From: Natronococcus occultus SP4
Lineage (GTDB): Archaea; Halobacteriota; Halobacteria; Halobacteriales; Natrialbaceae
Direction: 5' to 3'
Assembly: GCF_000328685.1 (NCBI RefSeq)
Contig: NC_019974.1
Coordinates: 1,727,001 to 1,791,000 of the forward strand
Length of the DNA: 64,000 bases
Shown here: in pieces, positions 46,491 through 55,285 of the stretch
Numbering within the stretch: the stretch's first letter is position 1
How the letters are laid out: each line of letters begins with the position of its first letter
Notes under the pieces: model-generated
Database searches by the model: none
What the model saw: the letters and a program-made list of their open reading frames with translations, nothing else
What the model was told of the DNA's origin: nothing
Program-made: the position numbers and the translations under genes

Positions 46491-46976
46491 CTACGCGTCG
46501 AACGGGCGATCGGCACCGTCCTTCTCCCCGTTCGATCGCCCTCGACTCGCCCGTAGCTGGGCGAGAACCGCGCCCGCGAAGGCGTAACCGGCGATCGGGA
46601 GCGCGACCCGTACCGTCAGGGAGACGACCTCGAGGACGCGCACGAAGACACTGGGATCGCCGAACGAACGGGCTCCCTACAGCAGCTGTGCTCCCGTCCC
46701 GACGAGGACGGCTCCCGCAGCACTGCCCACCGCAACCGCGACGACGAATCGACGGTACCCCCGAACCAGGTCGATCCGCCGACCGAGGACGTAGCCGACC
46801 CCGATCGCGATCGCGGCGAGGAGCAGCTGGCCGAGGATACCGACCGCCGCTCCGTACGCGGCGACCATCTCTTCGCGGGTGCCAAGCGTCGGCAGTACGC
46901 CCGGATCCTCGCCGCGCTGGACGAGGCCGCCGAGGATCTCGGTCGCCCGAGAGAGGAGGACGACCAGCGCGGCCAC
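46491..46976 (-). pseudogene. Membrane protein gene split by in-frame TAG
   Basis: From a GTG at 46976 a 99-residue frame encodes helices (AAVGILGQLLLAAIAIGVGY and FVVAVAVGSAAGAVLVG) and stops at TAG, 46677-46679. Reading on in the same frame for 61 more codons gives GARSFGDPSVFVRVLEVV, another helix (VALPIAGYAFAGAVLAQL) and a stop at 46491. The continuation keeps haloarchaeal codon bias, so this looks like one ~160-residue gene broken by a nonsense mutation. It could instead encode a genuine shorter protein. Function unknown. Confidence 0.55.
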
Positions 46977-46998
46977 GAGGGCGGCGACGCGTCCCTGA

Positions 46999-48231
46999 CT
47001 ACTCGAGGTCGCTCTCGACGACCGCGACGTCCTCGAGCTCCCCCAGCGACTCGAGGACGCCCCGGAGGTGCTGCGGGCCGCTCCCCTCGAGCCCGACGGT
47101 CACGGGAACGCGGTTCGGATGATCGTCGGGCCCGCGACGGGTGCGCTCGAGGACCTCCAGCGCCGCGCCCTCGGACCCGACGGTCTCGACGAGGTCGCCG
47201 ACGGTCGTCGGCCAGCCCGCGACCGCCAGCCGGGCCTCGGCGTAGCGGCCGAGCTCCCCGAGCCCGGTGCGGGTCAGCTCGGCGTGCTCGGAGAGGTTGA
47301 CGTTGCCCCCGGAGACGACGACGGCGACGTGCTCGTCCCCGAGGTCGGTTTCTTCGGAGAGTGCGGCGGCCAGCGGGGCCGCGCCCGCGGTCTCGGCGAC
47401 CGTCTTCGCCCGCTCGGCGAGCAGGGTGACCGCGGTCGCGAGCTCGCGGTCCGTGACGCCGACGACGCCGTCGACGACCTCGCGGGCGTTCGCAAAGGTG
47501 GTCTCGAGCATCCGCGTGTCGGCGATCCCCTCCGCGACGGTGTCGACGTCCGCGAGTTCGTGGATACGGTCGTTCTCGAGGGTGGGTTTGGCGTGGAGCG
47601 CCCCTTCGGGCTGGACGCCGATCACGCGAACGTCGGGGTCGGCGGCCTTCAGGACGGTGCCGATCCCCGAGATCAGCCCGCCCCCGCCGATAGCGACGAG
47701 GACGGTATCGAGCTCGGGGTACTGCTCGAGCAGCTCGAGGCCGACGGTTCCCTGGCCCGCGATGATCGCCTCGTCGTCGAAGGGGTGGACGAACGTCTTG
47801 CCCGTCTCCTCGGCCCGCTCGAGGGCGTACTCGTAGGACCGTTCGTAGATCTCGCCCTCGACGATCACCTCGGCGCCGTAGCCGCGGGTGGCCTCGATCT
47901 TCGCCGCGGGGGTGACCTCGGGGACGACGATGGTCGTCTCGATCCCCAGGAGGTCGCCCGCCAGCGCGACGCCCTGGGCGTGGTTGCCCGCGCTCGAGGC
48001 GATCACGCCCGCCTCTCGTTCGCGCTCGGAGAGCTGGGCCATCCGGTTGTACGCCCCCCGGATCTTGAACGAGCCCGTCCGCTGGACGTTCTCGAGCTTG
48101 AGCCCGACCGACGCGGCCCCGCTCAGCTCGGCGAACGTCCGCGAGGTGTCGAGCGGCGTGCGGTGGACGACGTCGCCGATCCGATCGCGGGCGGCCTCGA
48201 CGTCATCACGGGAGATCCGGCGATCGCTCAC
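46999..48231 (-). CDS. ilvA: Threonine ammonia-lyase
   Basis: A 410-residue PLP enzyme that deaminates threonine (or serine) to the 2-oxo acid. The PLP lysine is in GSFKIRGAYN (about residue 55), the phosphate-binding loop is in AIGGGGLISG near 178, and SSAGNHAQGVAL matches the fold-type II family. A C-terminal ACT-like regulatory domain (about 325-410) suggests allosteric control. The GTG start overlaps the M20 amidohydrolase stop by four bases. Related ectoine-utilisation lyases share the family, so the role is likely but not certain. Confidence 0.88.
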   Translation of the reverse strand: MSDRRISRDDVEAARDRIGDVVHRTPLDTSRTFAELSGAASVGLKLENVQRTGSFKIRGAYNRMAQLSEREREAGVIASSAGNHAQGVALAGDLLGIETTIVVPEVTPAAKIEATRGYGAEVIVEGEIYERSYEYALERAEETGKTFVHPFDDEAIIAGQGTVGLELLEQYPELDTVLVAIGGGGLISGIGTVLKAADPDVRVIGVQPEGALHAKPTLENDRIHELADVDTVAEGIADTRMLETTFANAREVVDGVVGVTDRELATAVTLLAERAKTVAETAGAAPLAAALSEETDLGDEHVAVVVSGGNVNLSEHAELTRTGLGELGRYAEARLAVAGWPTTVGDLVETVGSEGAALEVLERTRRGPDDHPNRVPVTVGLEGSGPQHLRGVLESLGELEDVAVVESDLE

Positions 48232-49550
48232 CGCCTCCCCTCCGTCGCCGGTGACGACCGCGATCCCGCTCGAGGCCCTCGATCCTCGAGCGCTCGGATC
48301 GTCTCGACGAGGACGGCGGCGCCGTGCTCGAGGCTGCGCTCGTCGACGTCGAAGTGGGGCGTGTGGTGGCTATCGGGGTGATCGGTGCCGACGATCAGAT
48401 AGGTTGCGAGTCCGCCGTCCTCCTGGACCCGCTCCATCAGGAAGGTCGCGTCCTCGCTCGCGCCGAAGTCGGCCTGCTCGACGACGCGGTCGATCCCGTC
48501 GACGCCGCGGGCGACGTCGGCGACCACGGCGGCGAGTTCGGGATCGCTGTCGGCCCGCGGGGACCTGCTGACGACGTCGACCTCGGCCTCGCAGTCGTGT
48601 AGTTTCGCCGCCGAGCGGACGACCCGCTCGAACCGCGATTCGACGTACTCCATCAGCTCGGTCGTCTCGCCGCGTGCCTCGGCCTCCATGCGGGCCTTCT
48701 CGGCGATAACGTTGCTCGCGCTGCCGGCCTCGGCGTAGCCGACGTTGACGCGGGTCATCCCGTCGCTGTGGCGCGGGATCGCGTAGGCGTTCTCGATCGC
48801 GGTCCCCATCGCGTGCATGGCGTTGGCCCCCTCCTCGGGCGCCTTGCCCGCGTGGGCCGACTCCCCCTCGATGTGGACGTCGAGGTGACACATCGCGAGC
48901 GGTTTCTCGATCCCGGCGACGACCTCGCCCGTCGGGTGATCGAGGCCGACGTGGGCCGCGATCAGGTAGTCCAGATCGTCGGCGAAGCGGCTCTTTGCCA
49001 TCGGACACCCCCCGCCGCTGACCTCCTCGGCGGGCTGGAAGAAGACGACGAGTTTGCCCGAAAAGTCGCTCTCCGTGATCGCTTCCAGCGCCGCGAGCCC
49101 CCAGGTCATGTGGACGTCGTGGCCGCAGGCGTGCATCGCGCCGTCGATCCTCGAGCGAAAGCCCTCGGCGGCTGGACGGTGTGCACCGTCGTCCGCCTCT
49201 TCGATGAACAGCCCGTCGATGTCGACGCGCAGGCCGATCGACGGCCCCTCGCCGCGGTCGAGCACCGCGACGGCGCCGGTGTTCCCGTCGGCCATACACT
49301 CGAGGACGTCCTCGTCGGCGCCCCACTCGCGAGCGCGGGTGAGCCAGTCCTCGAGCCGCTCGTCGGCGGGAACGGCCATCCGGTCGGCCGGATCGTAGGC
49401 GTCGGCGCCGACGGCCAGCTCGTCGACGCCGATGCGCTCGAGCTCCTCGACGAGGCGGTACGTGGTGTAGAACTCCCGCCAGGCGGGCTCCGGGTGACGG
49501 TGGAAGTCCCGGCGAACGGCGGAGAGTCGGTTCCGGATCGGTTCGCTCAT
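48228..49550 (-). CDS. M20 family amidohydrolase
   Basis: A 440-residue metal-dependent amidohydrolase. Metal-site motifs: HRHPEPAWREF near residue 15, LRVDIDGLFIEE near 105, MHACGHDVHMTWGLA near 138, QPAEEVSGGG near 170, and HTPHFDVDE at the C-terminus. Members remove aminobenzoyl, acyl or similar groups from amino acids. The ATG at 49550 is chosen; longer in-frame readings run into the divergent dehydrogenase gene. It heads a coupled pair with the threonine ammonia-lyase gene. Confidence 0.9.
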   Translation of the reverse strand: MSEPIRNRLSAVRRDFHRHPEPAWREFYTTYRLVEELERIGVDELAVGADAYDPADRMAVPADERLEDWLTRAREWGADEDVLECMADGNTGAVAVLDRGEGPSIGLRVDIDGLFIEEADDGAHRPAAEGFRSRIDGAMHACGHDVHMTWGLAALEAITESDFSGKLVVFFQPAEEVSGGGCPMAKSRFADDLDYLIAAHVGLDHPTGEVVAGIEKPLAMCHLDVHIEGESAHAGKAPEEGANAMHAMGTAIENAYAIPRHSDGMTRVNVGYAEAGSASNVIAEKARMEAEARGETTELMEYVESRFERVVRSAAKLHDCEAEVDVVSRSPRADSDPELAAVVADVARGVDGIDRVVEQADFGASEDATFLMERVQEDGGLATYLIVGTDHPDSHHTPHFDVDERSLEHGAAVLVETIRALEDRGPRAGSRSSPATEGRR

Positions 49551-49578
49551 GGGAGTCGATGACGCCCCCCACGAACTT

Positions 49579-49592
49579 AATTGTACACAATT
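49579..49592. promoter_or_regulatory. Short inverted repeat in divergent promoter
   Basis: The 14 bases read AATTGT-AC-ACAATT, a dyad of 6-base arms. It lies 29-42 bases before the M20 amidohydrolase start (49550), overlapping where its TATA box should be, in the gap shared with the divergent D-2-hydroxyacid dehydrogenase. A dimeric repressor such as an Lrp-type protein could bind here (inference). Confidence 0.4.
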
Positions 49593-49673
49593 GTCGTTAA
49601 CGTCGGCTACACAAAAAGGATAAGGTAGATGGTGACAATCGTACGCCAACGCGTCGCTCAGGCGTGAACTATC

Positions 49674-50642
49674 ATGAGCAAGCCAGATATCGTCGTCCTC
49701 CGCGAGGGGACGGAAGGACTCTCGATGGAATCGTACGCCGAAACGCTGCGCGAGCGCCTCCCCGAGGCGACCGTCGAACTCGCCCGCACGCCGAAGGAAG
49801 AACGGGAGCTCGTCCCGCAGGCCCGGATCGTAACGGGGGTCACGATCGAGGAGGAGCTGCTCGAGGACGCGGATCGCCTCGAGCTGTTCGCGTGTACGTT
49901 CGCCGGCACCGACCACGTGCCGATGGACGCGCTGGCCGAACACGGCGTGGTCGTCACGAACGCGAGCGGAATCCACGCGCCGGGCATCGCCGAGCAGTCG
50001 ATCGCGAACATGCTCGTCTTCGCGCGGAACCTCCACGAGGGGTGGCGGCGCAAATCGAACGGCGAGTGGCGCCACTTCCAGTCCCGCGAGTTCACCGACA
50101 GCACCGTCACCGTCGTCGGTCTCGGCTCGATCGGCCAGGAGATCGTCCAGCGACTCGAGGGCTTTTCCGTAGAGACGATCGGCATCCGCTACACCCCCGA
50201 GAAGGGCGGACCCACCGACGAGATCCTGAGTTTCGAGGAGGACGACGTCCACGAGGCGTTCTCGCGCAGCGAGTACGTCGTGCTCGCCTGCCCGCTGAAC
50301 GACCTCACTCGCAACCTCGTCGACGAGGACGCGCTGGCGACGCTGCCGCCCGAGGCCGTGATCGTCAACGCGGCACGGGGCGGCATTATCGACACCGACG
50401 CGCTCGTCTCGGCGCTACAGTTCAACGGGATCCGGGGCGCCGCCCTCGACGTCACCGACCCCGAACCGCTCCCCAACGACCACGAGCTCTGGGGCCTCGA
50501 GAACTGCCTGATCACGCCCCACACGGGCGGCCACACGCCGAAACACTGGGATCGGCTGGCCGACATCGTCGCGACGAACGTCGACGCGCTCGAGGACGGG
50601 CGCGGATTCGAAAACGTCGTGTTCCGTCCGGACTCGAGTTGA
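49674..50642 (+). CDS. D-2-hydroxyacid dehydrogenase
   Basis: A 322-residue NAD(P)-dependent D-isomer-specific dehydrogenase. The nucleotide site is VTVVGLGSIGQEIVQRL (about 144-160), the arginine/Glu catalytic region NAARGGIIDTDALVSAL and the histidine in TPHTGGHTPKHW near 280. Haloferax DdhA-like enzymes reduce 2-oxo acids. It is followed after four bases by a large FAD/Fe-S oxidase, so the two may interconvert a D-2-hydroxyacid such as D-lactate and its oxo acid. Confidence 0.9.
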   Translation: MSKPDIVVLREGTEGLSMESYAETLRERLPEATVELARTPKEERELVPQARIVTGVTIEEELLEDADRLELFACTFAGTDHVPMDALAEHGVVVTNASGIHAPGIAEQSIANMLVFARNLHEGWRRKSNGEWRHFQSREFTDSTVTVVGLGSIGQEIVQRLEGFSVETIGIRYTPEKGGPTDEILSFEEDDVHEAFSRSEYVVLACPLNDLTRNLVDEDALATLPPEAVIVNAARGGIIDTDALVSALQFNGIRGAALDVTDPEPLPNDHELWGLENCLITPHTGGHTPKHWDRLADIVATNVDALEDGRGFENVVFRPDSS

Positions 50643-50646
50643 GTTC

Positions 50647-53600
50647 ATGGCCAGCGACGACACCCGGTCGGCAACCGACCACGGTGACCGGACGACGACC
50701 GATCACAGCGATCAGACCGCGGCCCCCGAGGACGTGCAGTTGGGGCCGCCCGACGATCCGCGAGCCGAGGATCCCGCCGCCGACTCGAGGGCCGACTACG
50801 ACTACGTCGGCGGTGGGATCGACCGCCCGAAACTCGTCTCCGACCTCCGGCGACGGATCGACGGCGAGGTCCGCTTCGACGAGTACAGCCGCCAGCTGTA
50901 CGCGACCGACGCCAGCGCCTACGAGATGACGCCGATCGGCGTCGTCCTCCCCCGATCGACCGAGGACGTCGCCAGCGTCGTCGCCTACTGCGCCGACCGG
51001 GAGATTCCGGTGTTGCCGCGGGGCGGGGGAACGAGCCTCGCGGGCCAGGCGGTCAACGAGGCCGTCGTCCTCGATTTTACCACGCATATGGGCGACCTCC
51101 TCGAGATCGATCCCGACGGACAGCGGGCGACCGCGCAGGCGGGGGCCGTTCTCGCCGAACTCAACGACGAGCTCGAGCCCCACGGGCTGAAGTTCGCGCC
51201 CGACCCCGCCGCGGGGAACCGCAGCGCGGTCGGCGGCGCCGTCGGCAACAACTCCACGGGCGCCCACTCGCTGCAGTACGGCAAAACCGACGCCTACGTC
51301 GAATCCTGCGAGGTCGTCCTCGCGGACGGCTCCGTCGAACGGTTCGGCGAGGTCACGGTTGCGACGCTGCGCGAGCGGGCCGGTCCCGATGGATCCCTGT
51401 TCGAGCGCATTCACGAGGCACTCAGACGGGTGATCGACGAGGAGAGCGAGGCGATCGCCGAGGCGTACCCGCAACTGAAACGCAACGTCTCGGGGTACAA
51501 CCTCGATCGGCTCGTCGCGGAGGCCTACGGCCGTCCCGACGCCTTCGACGAGAACAGCGGCGACTCCGTCGACATCGACGGCGAACCCGACCCCGACGCG
51601 ACGGTCAACCTCGCGCGGGTCTTCGCGGGCAGCGAGGGGACGCTGGGCGTGCTCACAGAGGTCGAGGTCTCCCTCGAGCCGATCCCCGAGACGACGTCGG
51701 TCGCACTGCTGACCTACGAGGACCTGCTCGAGGCGATGGCCGACGTCGACACCATCGTGCGGAACCACGACCCCGCGGCGATCGAGGCGATCGACGACGT
51801 GTTGATCGACCTCGCCGAGCGAACCGAGGAGTTCGCCGACGTCGTCGCGAAGCTGCCTGCGGGCACCGAGACCGCACTGCTCGTGGAGTTCTACGCCGAG
51901 GACGACGACCACGGCCGCGAGCAGGTCGCGGAGCTGCTGGCCGATCGGCTGCCCGACGATACCGTCCCGGATCCGACCGCGGACGAGGACGACACGGACG
52001 CCGCGGGGAACGCGACCGCCTCCGGCGACCCCGTCCGCGCTTTCGACGCGCTCGAGGCCCACGCGCCCGACGAGCGCGCCGAGCTCTGGAAGCTCCGCAA
52101 GAGCGCGGCGCCGATCCTCCTCTCGCGCACGTCGGACGCAAAACACATCTCCTTCATCGAGGACACCGCGGTCCCGACCGAGAACCTCGCGGACTACGTC
52201 GCCGACTTCAAGGAAGTGCTCGCCGATCACGACACGTTCGCGAGCTTCTACGCCCACGCGGGACCGGGCTGTATGCACATGCGACCGCTGGTCGACACGA
52301 AAAGCGAGGCCGGACTCGAGGAGTTCGAATCCCTCGCCGACGCGGTAACGGATCTGGTCGTCGAGTACGGCGGCTCGGTGTCGGGCGAGCACGGCGACGG
52401 CCACGCCCGCACCCAGTGGAACCGCAAGCTGTACGGCGAGGACGTCTGGGAGCGCTTCCGTGATCTGAAGTCGGCGTTCGACCCCGACTGGCTGCTGAAC
52501 CCGGGCACGGTCTGTGGCGATCATCGGATGACCGAGCACCTGCGGTTCGACCCCGACTACGAGTTCGAGGCCGGCTTCGAGCCCGCCCTGCGCTGGGAGA
52601 ACGAGAACGGCTTCCAGGGGATGGCCGAACTCTGTCACGGCTGCGGGGGCTGTCGCAGCGACCAGGAGACCACCGGCGGCGTCATGTGTCCGACCTACCG
52701 CGCGGCCGAGGAGGAGAGTCTCAGTACGCGGGGCCGAGCGAACATGCTCCGCCAGGCGATGAGCGGCGACCTCGAGGCCGAGGCCACCGACACGGAGTTC
52801 CTCGCCGAGATTATGGATCTCTGTATCGGCTGCAAGGGCTGTGCGCGGGACTGTCCGAGCGAGGTCGACATGGCCAAGCTCAAAGCCGAGGTCGAACACG
52901 CCGCCCACCAGGAAGGCGGCGTCGGGCTCCGCGAGCGCCTGTTCGCGAACGTCGATCGGCTCAACGCCGTCGGCTCCGCGCTGGCGCCTGTCTCGAACTG
53001 GGCCGCGTCGCTGCCCGGGTCCGGGCTCGTCGCCGAGACGGTCCTCGGGATCGCTCGCGAGCGGGACCTCCCGTCGTTCGCCGACGAGAGCCTGGCGGAC
53101 TGGTTCGACGCTCGAGGGTCGCGAGTCGATCCCGCAGAAGCCGACCGCAAGGTCCTGCTCGTCCCCGACGCCTACACCAACTACAACCACCCGCGGGCCG
53201 GGAAGGCGACGGTACAGGTCCTCGAGACCGCAGGCGTCCACGTCCGGATCCCCGAGGACGTGACGGCGACCGGCCGTCCAGCCCACTCGAAGGGCTTTCT
53301 CGACGTCTCTCGCGAGCGCGCTCGGACGAACGTCGAGGCGCTCGCTCCCTCCGTCGAGGACGGCTGGGAGGTCGTCGTCGTCGAGCCCTCCGACGCCGTC
53401 ATGCTCCAGTCGGACTACCTCGACCTGCTCGCGGGCCCCGACGTCGAGGCCGTCGCCGAGAGCACCTACGGTGTCATGGAGTATCTCGAGCGGTTCGATC
53501 TGGTCGATCGGCTCCCGACCGCAGCGCCCGGCGAGGCGCTGACCTACCACGGCCACTGCCACCAGAAGGCGACGAAGAAGGACGGCCACGCGGCGAGCGT

Positions 53601-53868
53601 CCTCGAGACCGTCGGCTACGAGGTCGACGCGCTCGACTCGGGCTGTTGTGGGATGGCCGGCTCCTTCGGCTACGAGGCCGAACACTACTCGCTCAGCCGG
53701 AAGATCGGCGACGTTCTCCTCGAACAGATCGACGGCAGCGACGGCGAGACGGTCGTCGCCCCCGGCGCGTCCTGCCGGAGCCAGATCGCGGGCTACGACA
53801 ACCACGAGGAGCCACCCCACCCGATTGAGAAGGTCTCCGAGGCGCTGTCGCGTAATCCGGATCGCTAA
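50647..53868 (+). CDS. FAD and 4Fe-4S binding oxidase (D-lactate type)
   Basis: A 1073-residue fusion. A disordered acidic start (about 1-60) precedes the FAD-binding-4 (PCMH) domain, with VLPRGGGTSLAGQAVNEAVV (about 121-140) and AVGGAVGNNSTGAHSLQYGK. The FAD-oxidase C-terminal part follows, ending GSVSGEHGDGHARTQWN. Then comes a two-cluster ferredoxin segment, CHGCGGCRSDQETTGGVMCP and CIGCKGCARDCPSEVD. Last is a GlpC-like CCG region with YHGHCHQKATKK and LDSGCCGMAGSFGYE. This architecture oxidises D-lactate or similar 2-hydroxyacids and passes electrons to the respiratory chain. Confidence 0.9.
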   Translation: MASDDTRSATDHGDRTTTDHSDQTAAPEDVQLGPPDDPRAEDPAADSRADYDYVGGGIDRPKLVSDLRRRIDGEVRFDEYSRQLYATDASAYEMTPIGVVLPRSTEDVASVVAYCADREIPVLPRGGGTSLAGQAVNEAVVLDFTTHMGDLLEIDPDGQRATAQAGAVLAELNDELEPHGLKFAPDPAAGNRSAVGGAVGNNSTGAHSLQYGKTDAYVESCEVVLADGSVERFGEVTVATLRERAGPDGSLFERIHEALRRVIDEESEAIAEAYPQLKRNVSGYNLDRLVAEAYGRPDAFDENSGDSVDIDGEPDPDATVNLARVFAGSEGTLGVLTEVEVSLEPIPETTSVALLTYEDLLEAMADVDTIVRNHDPAAIEAIDDVLIDLAERTEEFADVVAKLPAGTETALLVEFYAEDDDHGREQVAELLADRLPDDTVPDPTADEDDTDAAGNATASGDPVRAFDALEAHAPDERAELWKLRKSAAPILLSRTSDAKHISFIEDTAVPTENLADYVADFKEVLADHDTFASFYAHAGPGCMHMRPLVDTKSEAGLEEFESLADAVTDLVVEYGGSVSGEHGDGHARTQWNRKLYGEDVWERFRDLKSAFDPDWLLNPGTVCGDHRMTEHLRFDPDYEFEAGFEPALRWENENGFQGMAELCHGCGGCRSDQETTGGVMCPTYRAAEEESLSTRGRANMLRQAMSGDLEAEATDTEFLAEIMDLCIGCKGCARDCPSEVDMAKLKAEVEHAAHQEGGVGLRERLFANVDRLNAVGSALAPVSNWAASLPGSGLVAETVLGIARERDLPSFADESLADWFDARGSRVDPAEADRKVLLVPDAYTNYNHPRAGKATVQVLETAGVHVRIPEDVTATGRPAHSKGFLDVSRERARTNVEALAPSVEDGWEVVVVEPSDAVMLQSDYLDLLAGPDVEAVAESTYGVMEYLERFDLVDRLPTAAPGEALTYHGHCHQKATKKDGHAASVLETVGYEVDALDSGCCGMAGSFGYEAEHYSLSRKIGDVLLEQIDGSDGETVVAPGASCRSQIAGYDNHEEPPHPIEKVSEALSRNPDR

Positions 53869-53999
53869 ACTCACCACAAGCAATTCTATTCTCTTGATCG
53901 TCACCGTGAACGGACAGCTGTCGCACGTCGAGTGGAATACACACATACAAGAATACATTTATACTCATGGTCCGGTTATCTCGGGTAGAGGGATCGACC

Positions 54000-54344
54000 G
54001 TGCCGATCAGCATCGACGAGTTCGACGAGTACGAATCACGAGACCAACACGACACGAACGCGCGACGAGTCGTTCGGTTCCTCGCCGAAAATCACGAGCA
54101 GGCGTTCAAAGCGACCGAGATCGCCGAGGCGACCGAAGTGAACGAAAACTCGATCCAACCCGTACTCAACCGCCTCCGTTCGCGTGGGCTGGTTCGTCAC
54201 AAGCAGCCGTACTGGGCGATCGGTGACCTCGAGCGCGTTCGAAACGCGTTCGTCTTCCGCTCGACAACCGAGTTCCTCGACGAGAAACTCGGTACGGAGA
54301 GCCGCGAAGACTGGCTGACCGCCGCGAAAGCCGACGACGAATGA
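54000..54344 (+). CDS. Winged-helix antitoxin-like regulator
   Basis: A 114-residue protein with a GTG start, chosen because TTTATA at 53958-53963 would place initiation near 53986, downstream of the in-frame ATG at 53967. Residues about 20-75 are a MarR-like winged helix (ARRVVRFLAENHEQAFKATE, then NENSIQPVLNRLRSRGLVRH). Its stop overlaps the ATG of the PemK/MazF-like gene (ATGA), the usual layout of haloarchaeal toxin-antitoxin pairs of this kind. It probably represses its own operon and blocks the toxin. Confidence 0.75.
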   Translation: MPISIDEFDEYESRDQHDTNARRVVRFLAENHEQAFKATEIAEATEVNENSIQPVLNRLRSRGLVRHKQPYWAIGDLERVRNAFVFRSTTEFLDEKLGTESREDWLTAAKADDE

Positions 54345-54697
54345 CCGATCGGCAGCCGACGTTCGACGACCTCGAGCGTGGACACGTTGTTCTTGCGCCG
54401 GATCCGTTCACGGAGACGGAAGACGCAACGAGACCCTGGGTCGTTATCAACAACGAGACACACCCGTTCGACTCGGAGCAGTACGTCGTCATGGGACTGA
54501 CCACGCGAACCTGGTACGACGCTCGTATCCCGCTCGAGGAGGACGATTATTGCCACCGGCGTGCACCTTGAAATAGCTCGATCGTTCCGCATGCGGTCGC
54601 GTCAGTCCAACCGACGTTGATCGCGGACTACGTCTGTCGAATCCGTTCTGATCCGCTCGATGTGGCGGTTGAAATGTTGCTCGCGTATCTCCGGTGA
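54341..54697 (+). pseudogene. PemK/MazF-like toxin gene broken by in-frame TGA
   Basis: The first 76 codons read like a PemK/MazF-fold growth inhibitor (FDDLERGHVVLAPDPF, ATRPWVVINNE, QYVVMGLTTRTW). A TGA at 54569-54571 ends it, but the same frame continues for 41 codons (NSSIVPHAVASVQPTLIADY, then SDPLDVAVEMLLAYLR) to a TGA at 54695. The tail fits the missing last strands and helix of the family, so one base change, such as CGA to TGA, probably broke a ~118-residue toxin. The short product would lack the end of the fold and is probably inactive. Confidence 0.75.
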
Positions 54698-54788
54698 TCA
54701 CGTTTCTCGATCGAGCCCTGCGTACGGAGAATTAGTATGATCGGACCGAAGAGCTGTGTATGCATCAACTAGCCGTGGGCGATAGACT

Positions 54789-55184
54789 GTGAACCTCACC
54801 GGGATCGACCACGTCGTGCTCACCGTCGAGGACGTCGACCGAACCTGCGCGTTCTACGAGGCGCTCGGTGCCGAGGTGGTCACCTTCGACGACGGACGGA
54901 CGGGCGAGCGGCGGGCGCTACGGTTCGGCGACCAGAAGATCAACCTCCACCCCGTCGACACGGACGTCGAGCACGTCGCCGCGGCGCCGACCCCCGGTGC
55001 GGGCGATTGCTGTCTGCTGACCGAGACGCCGATCGCCGAGGTCGAGGCACGCCTCCGCGAGTGCGACGTCGAGATCGTCGAGGGGCCGGTCGAACGAACC
55101 GGTGCCGTCGGCCGACTCGAGTCGGTGTACGTCAGGGATCCGGACGGCAATCTGGTCGAGATCGGGCGGTACGAGGACGACTGA
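54789..55184 (+). CDS. VOC (glyoxalase-fold) family protein
   Basis: A 131-residue vicinal-oxygen-chelate protein with a GTG start. It begins GIDHVVLTVEDVDRTCAFYE, with the metal His in DHVV, then INLHPVDTDVEHVAAAP and YVRDPDGNLVEIGRYE, with the Glu ligand in VEIG. This matches the small VOC group often labelled virulence-protein or glyoxalase-like; the substrate is unknown. Confidence 0.88.
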   Translation: MNLTGIDHVVLTVEDVDRTCAFYEALGAEVVTFDDGRTGERRALRFGDQKINLHPVDTDVEHVAAAPTPGAGDCCLLTETPIAEVEARLRECDVEIVEGPVERTGAVGRLESVYVRDPDGNLVEIGRYEDD

Positions 55185-55255
55185 TCCGACGTTCGGGCGC
55201 ACAGCGCCACTGTGCAACGCTTCCCACATCTATTTTCACAGAGATATCTGAGAAA

Positions 55256-55264
55256 GTATTTATG
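55256..55264 (+). promoter_or_regulatory. TATA box deciding the start at 55286
   Basis: GTATTTATG lies 22-30 bases before the ATG at 55286. The in-frame ATG at 55262 falls inside this motif and would not be transcribed from it. Confidence 0.5.
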
Positions 55265-55285
55265 CAGCTCCACCGGAGCGCACGT

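Noticed and set aside
46677-46679. TAG read as pyrrolysine in the split membrane gene
   Set aside because: Pyrrolysine is known from methanogens and a few other groups, not haloarchaea, and no pyl genes are visible.
50512-53958. 1148-codon open frame opposite the FAD/Fe-S oxidase
   Set aside because: Same antisense effect; cofactor motifs are all on the plus strand.
54569-54571. TGA read as selenocysteine in the toxin-like gene
   Set aside because: Haloarchaea are not known to use selenocysteine, no SECIS-like structure was noticed and the family does not carry Cys there. A nonsense mutation is simpler.
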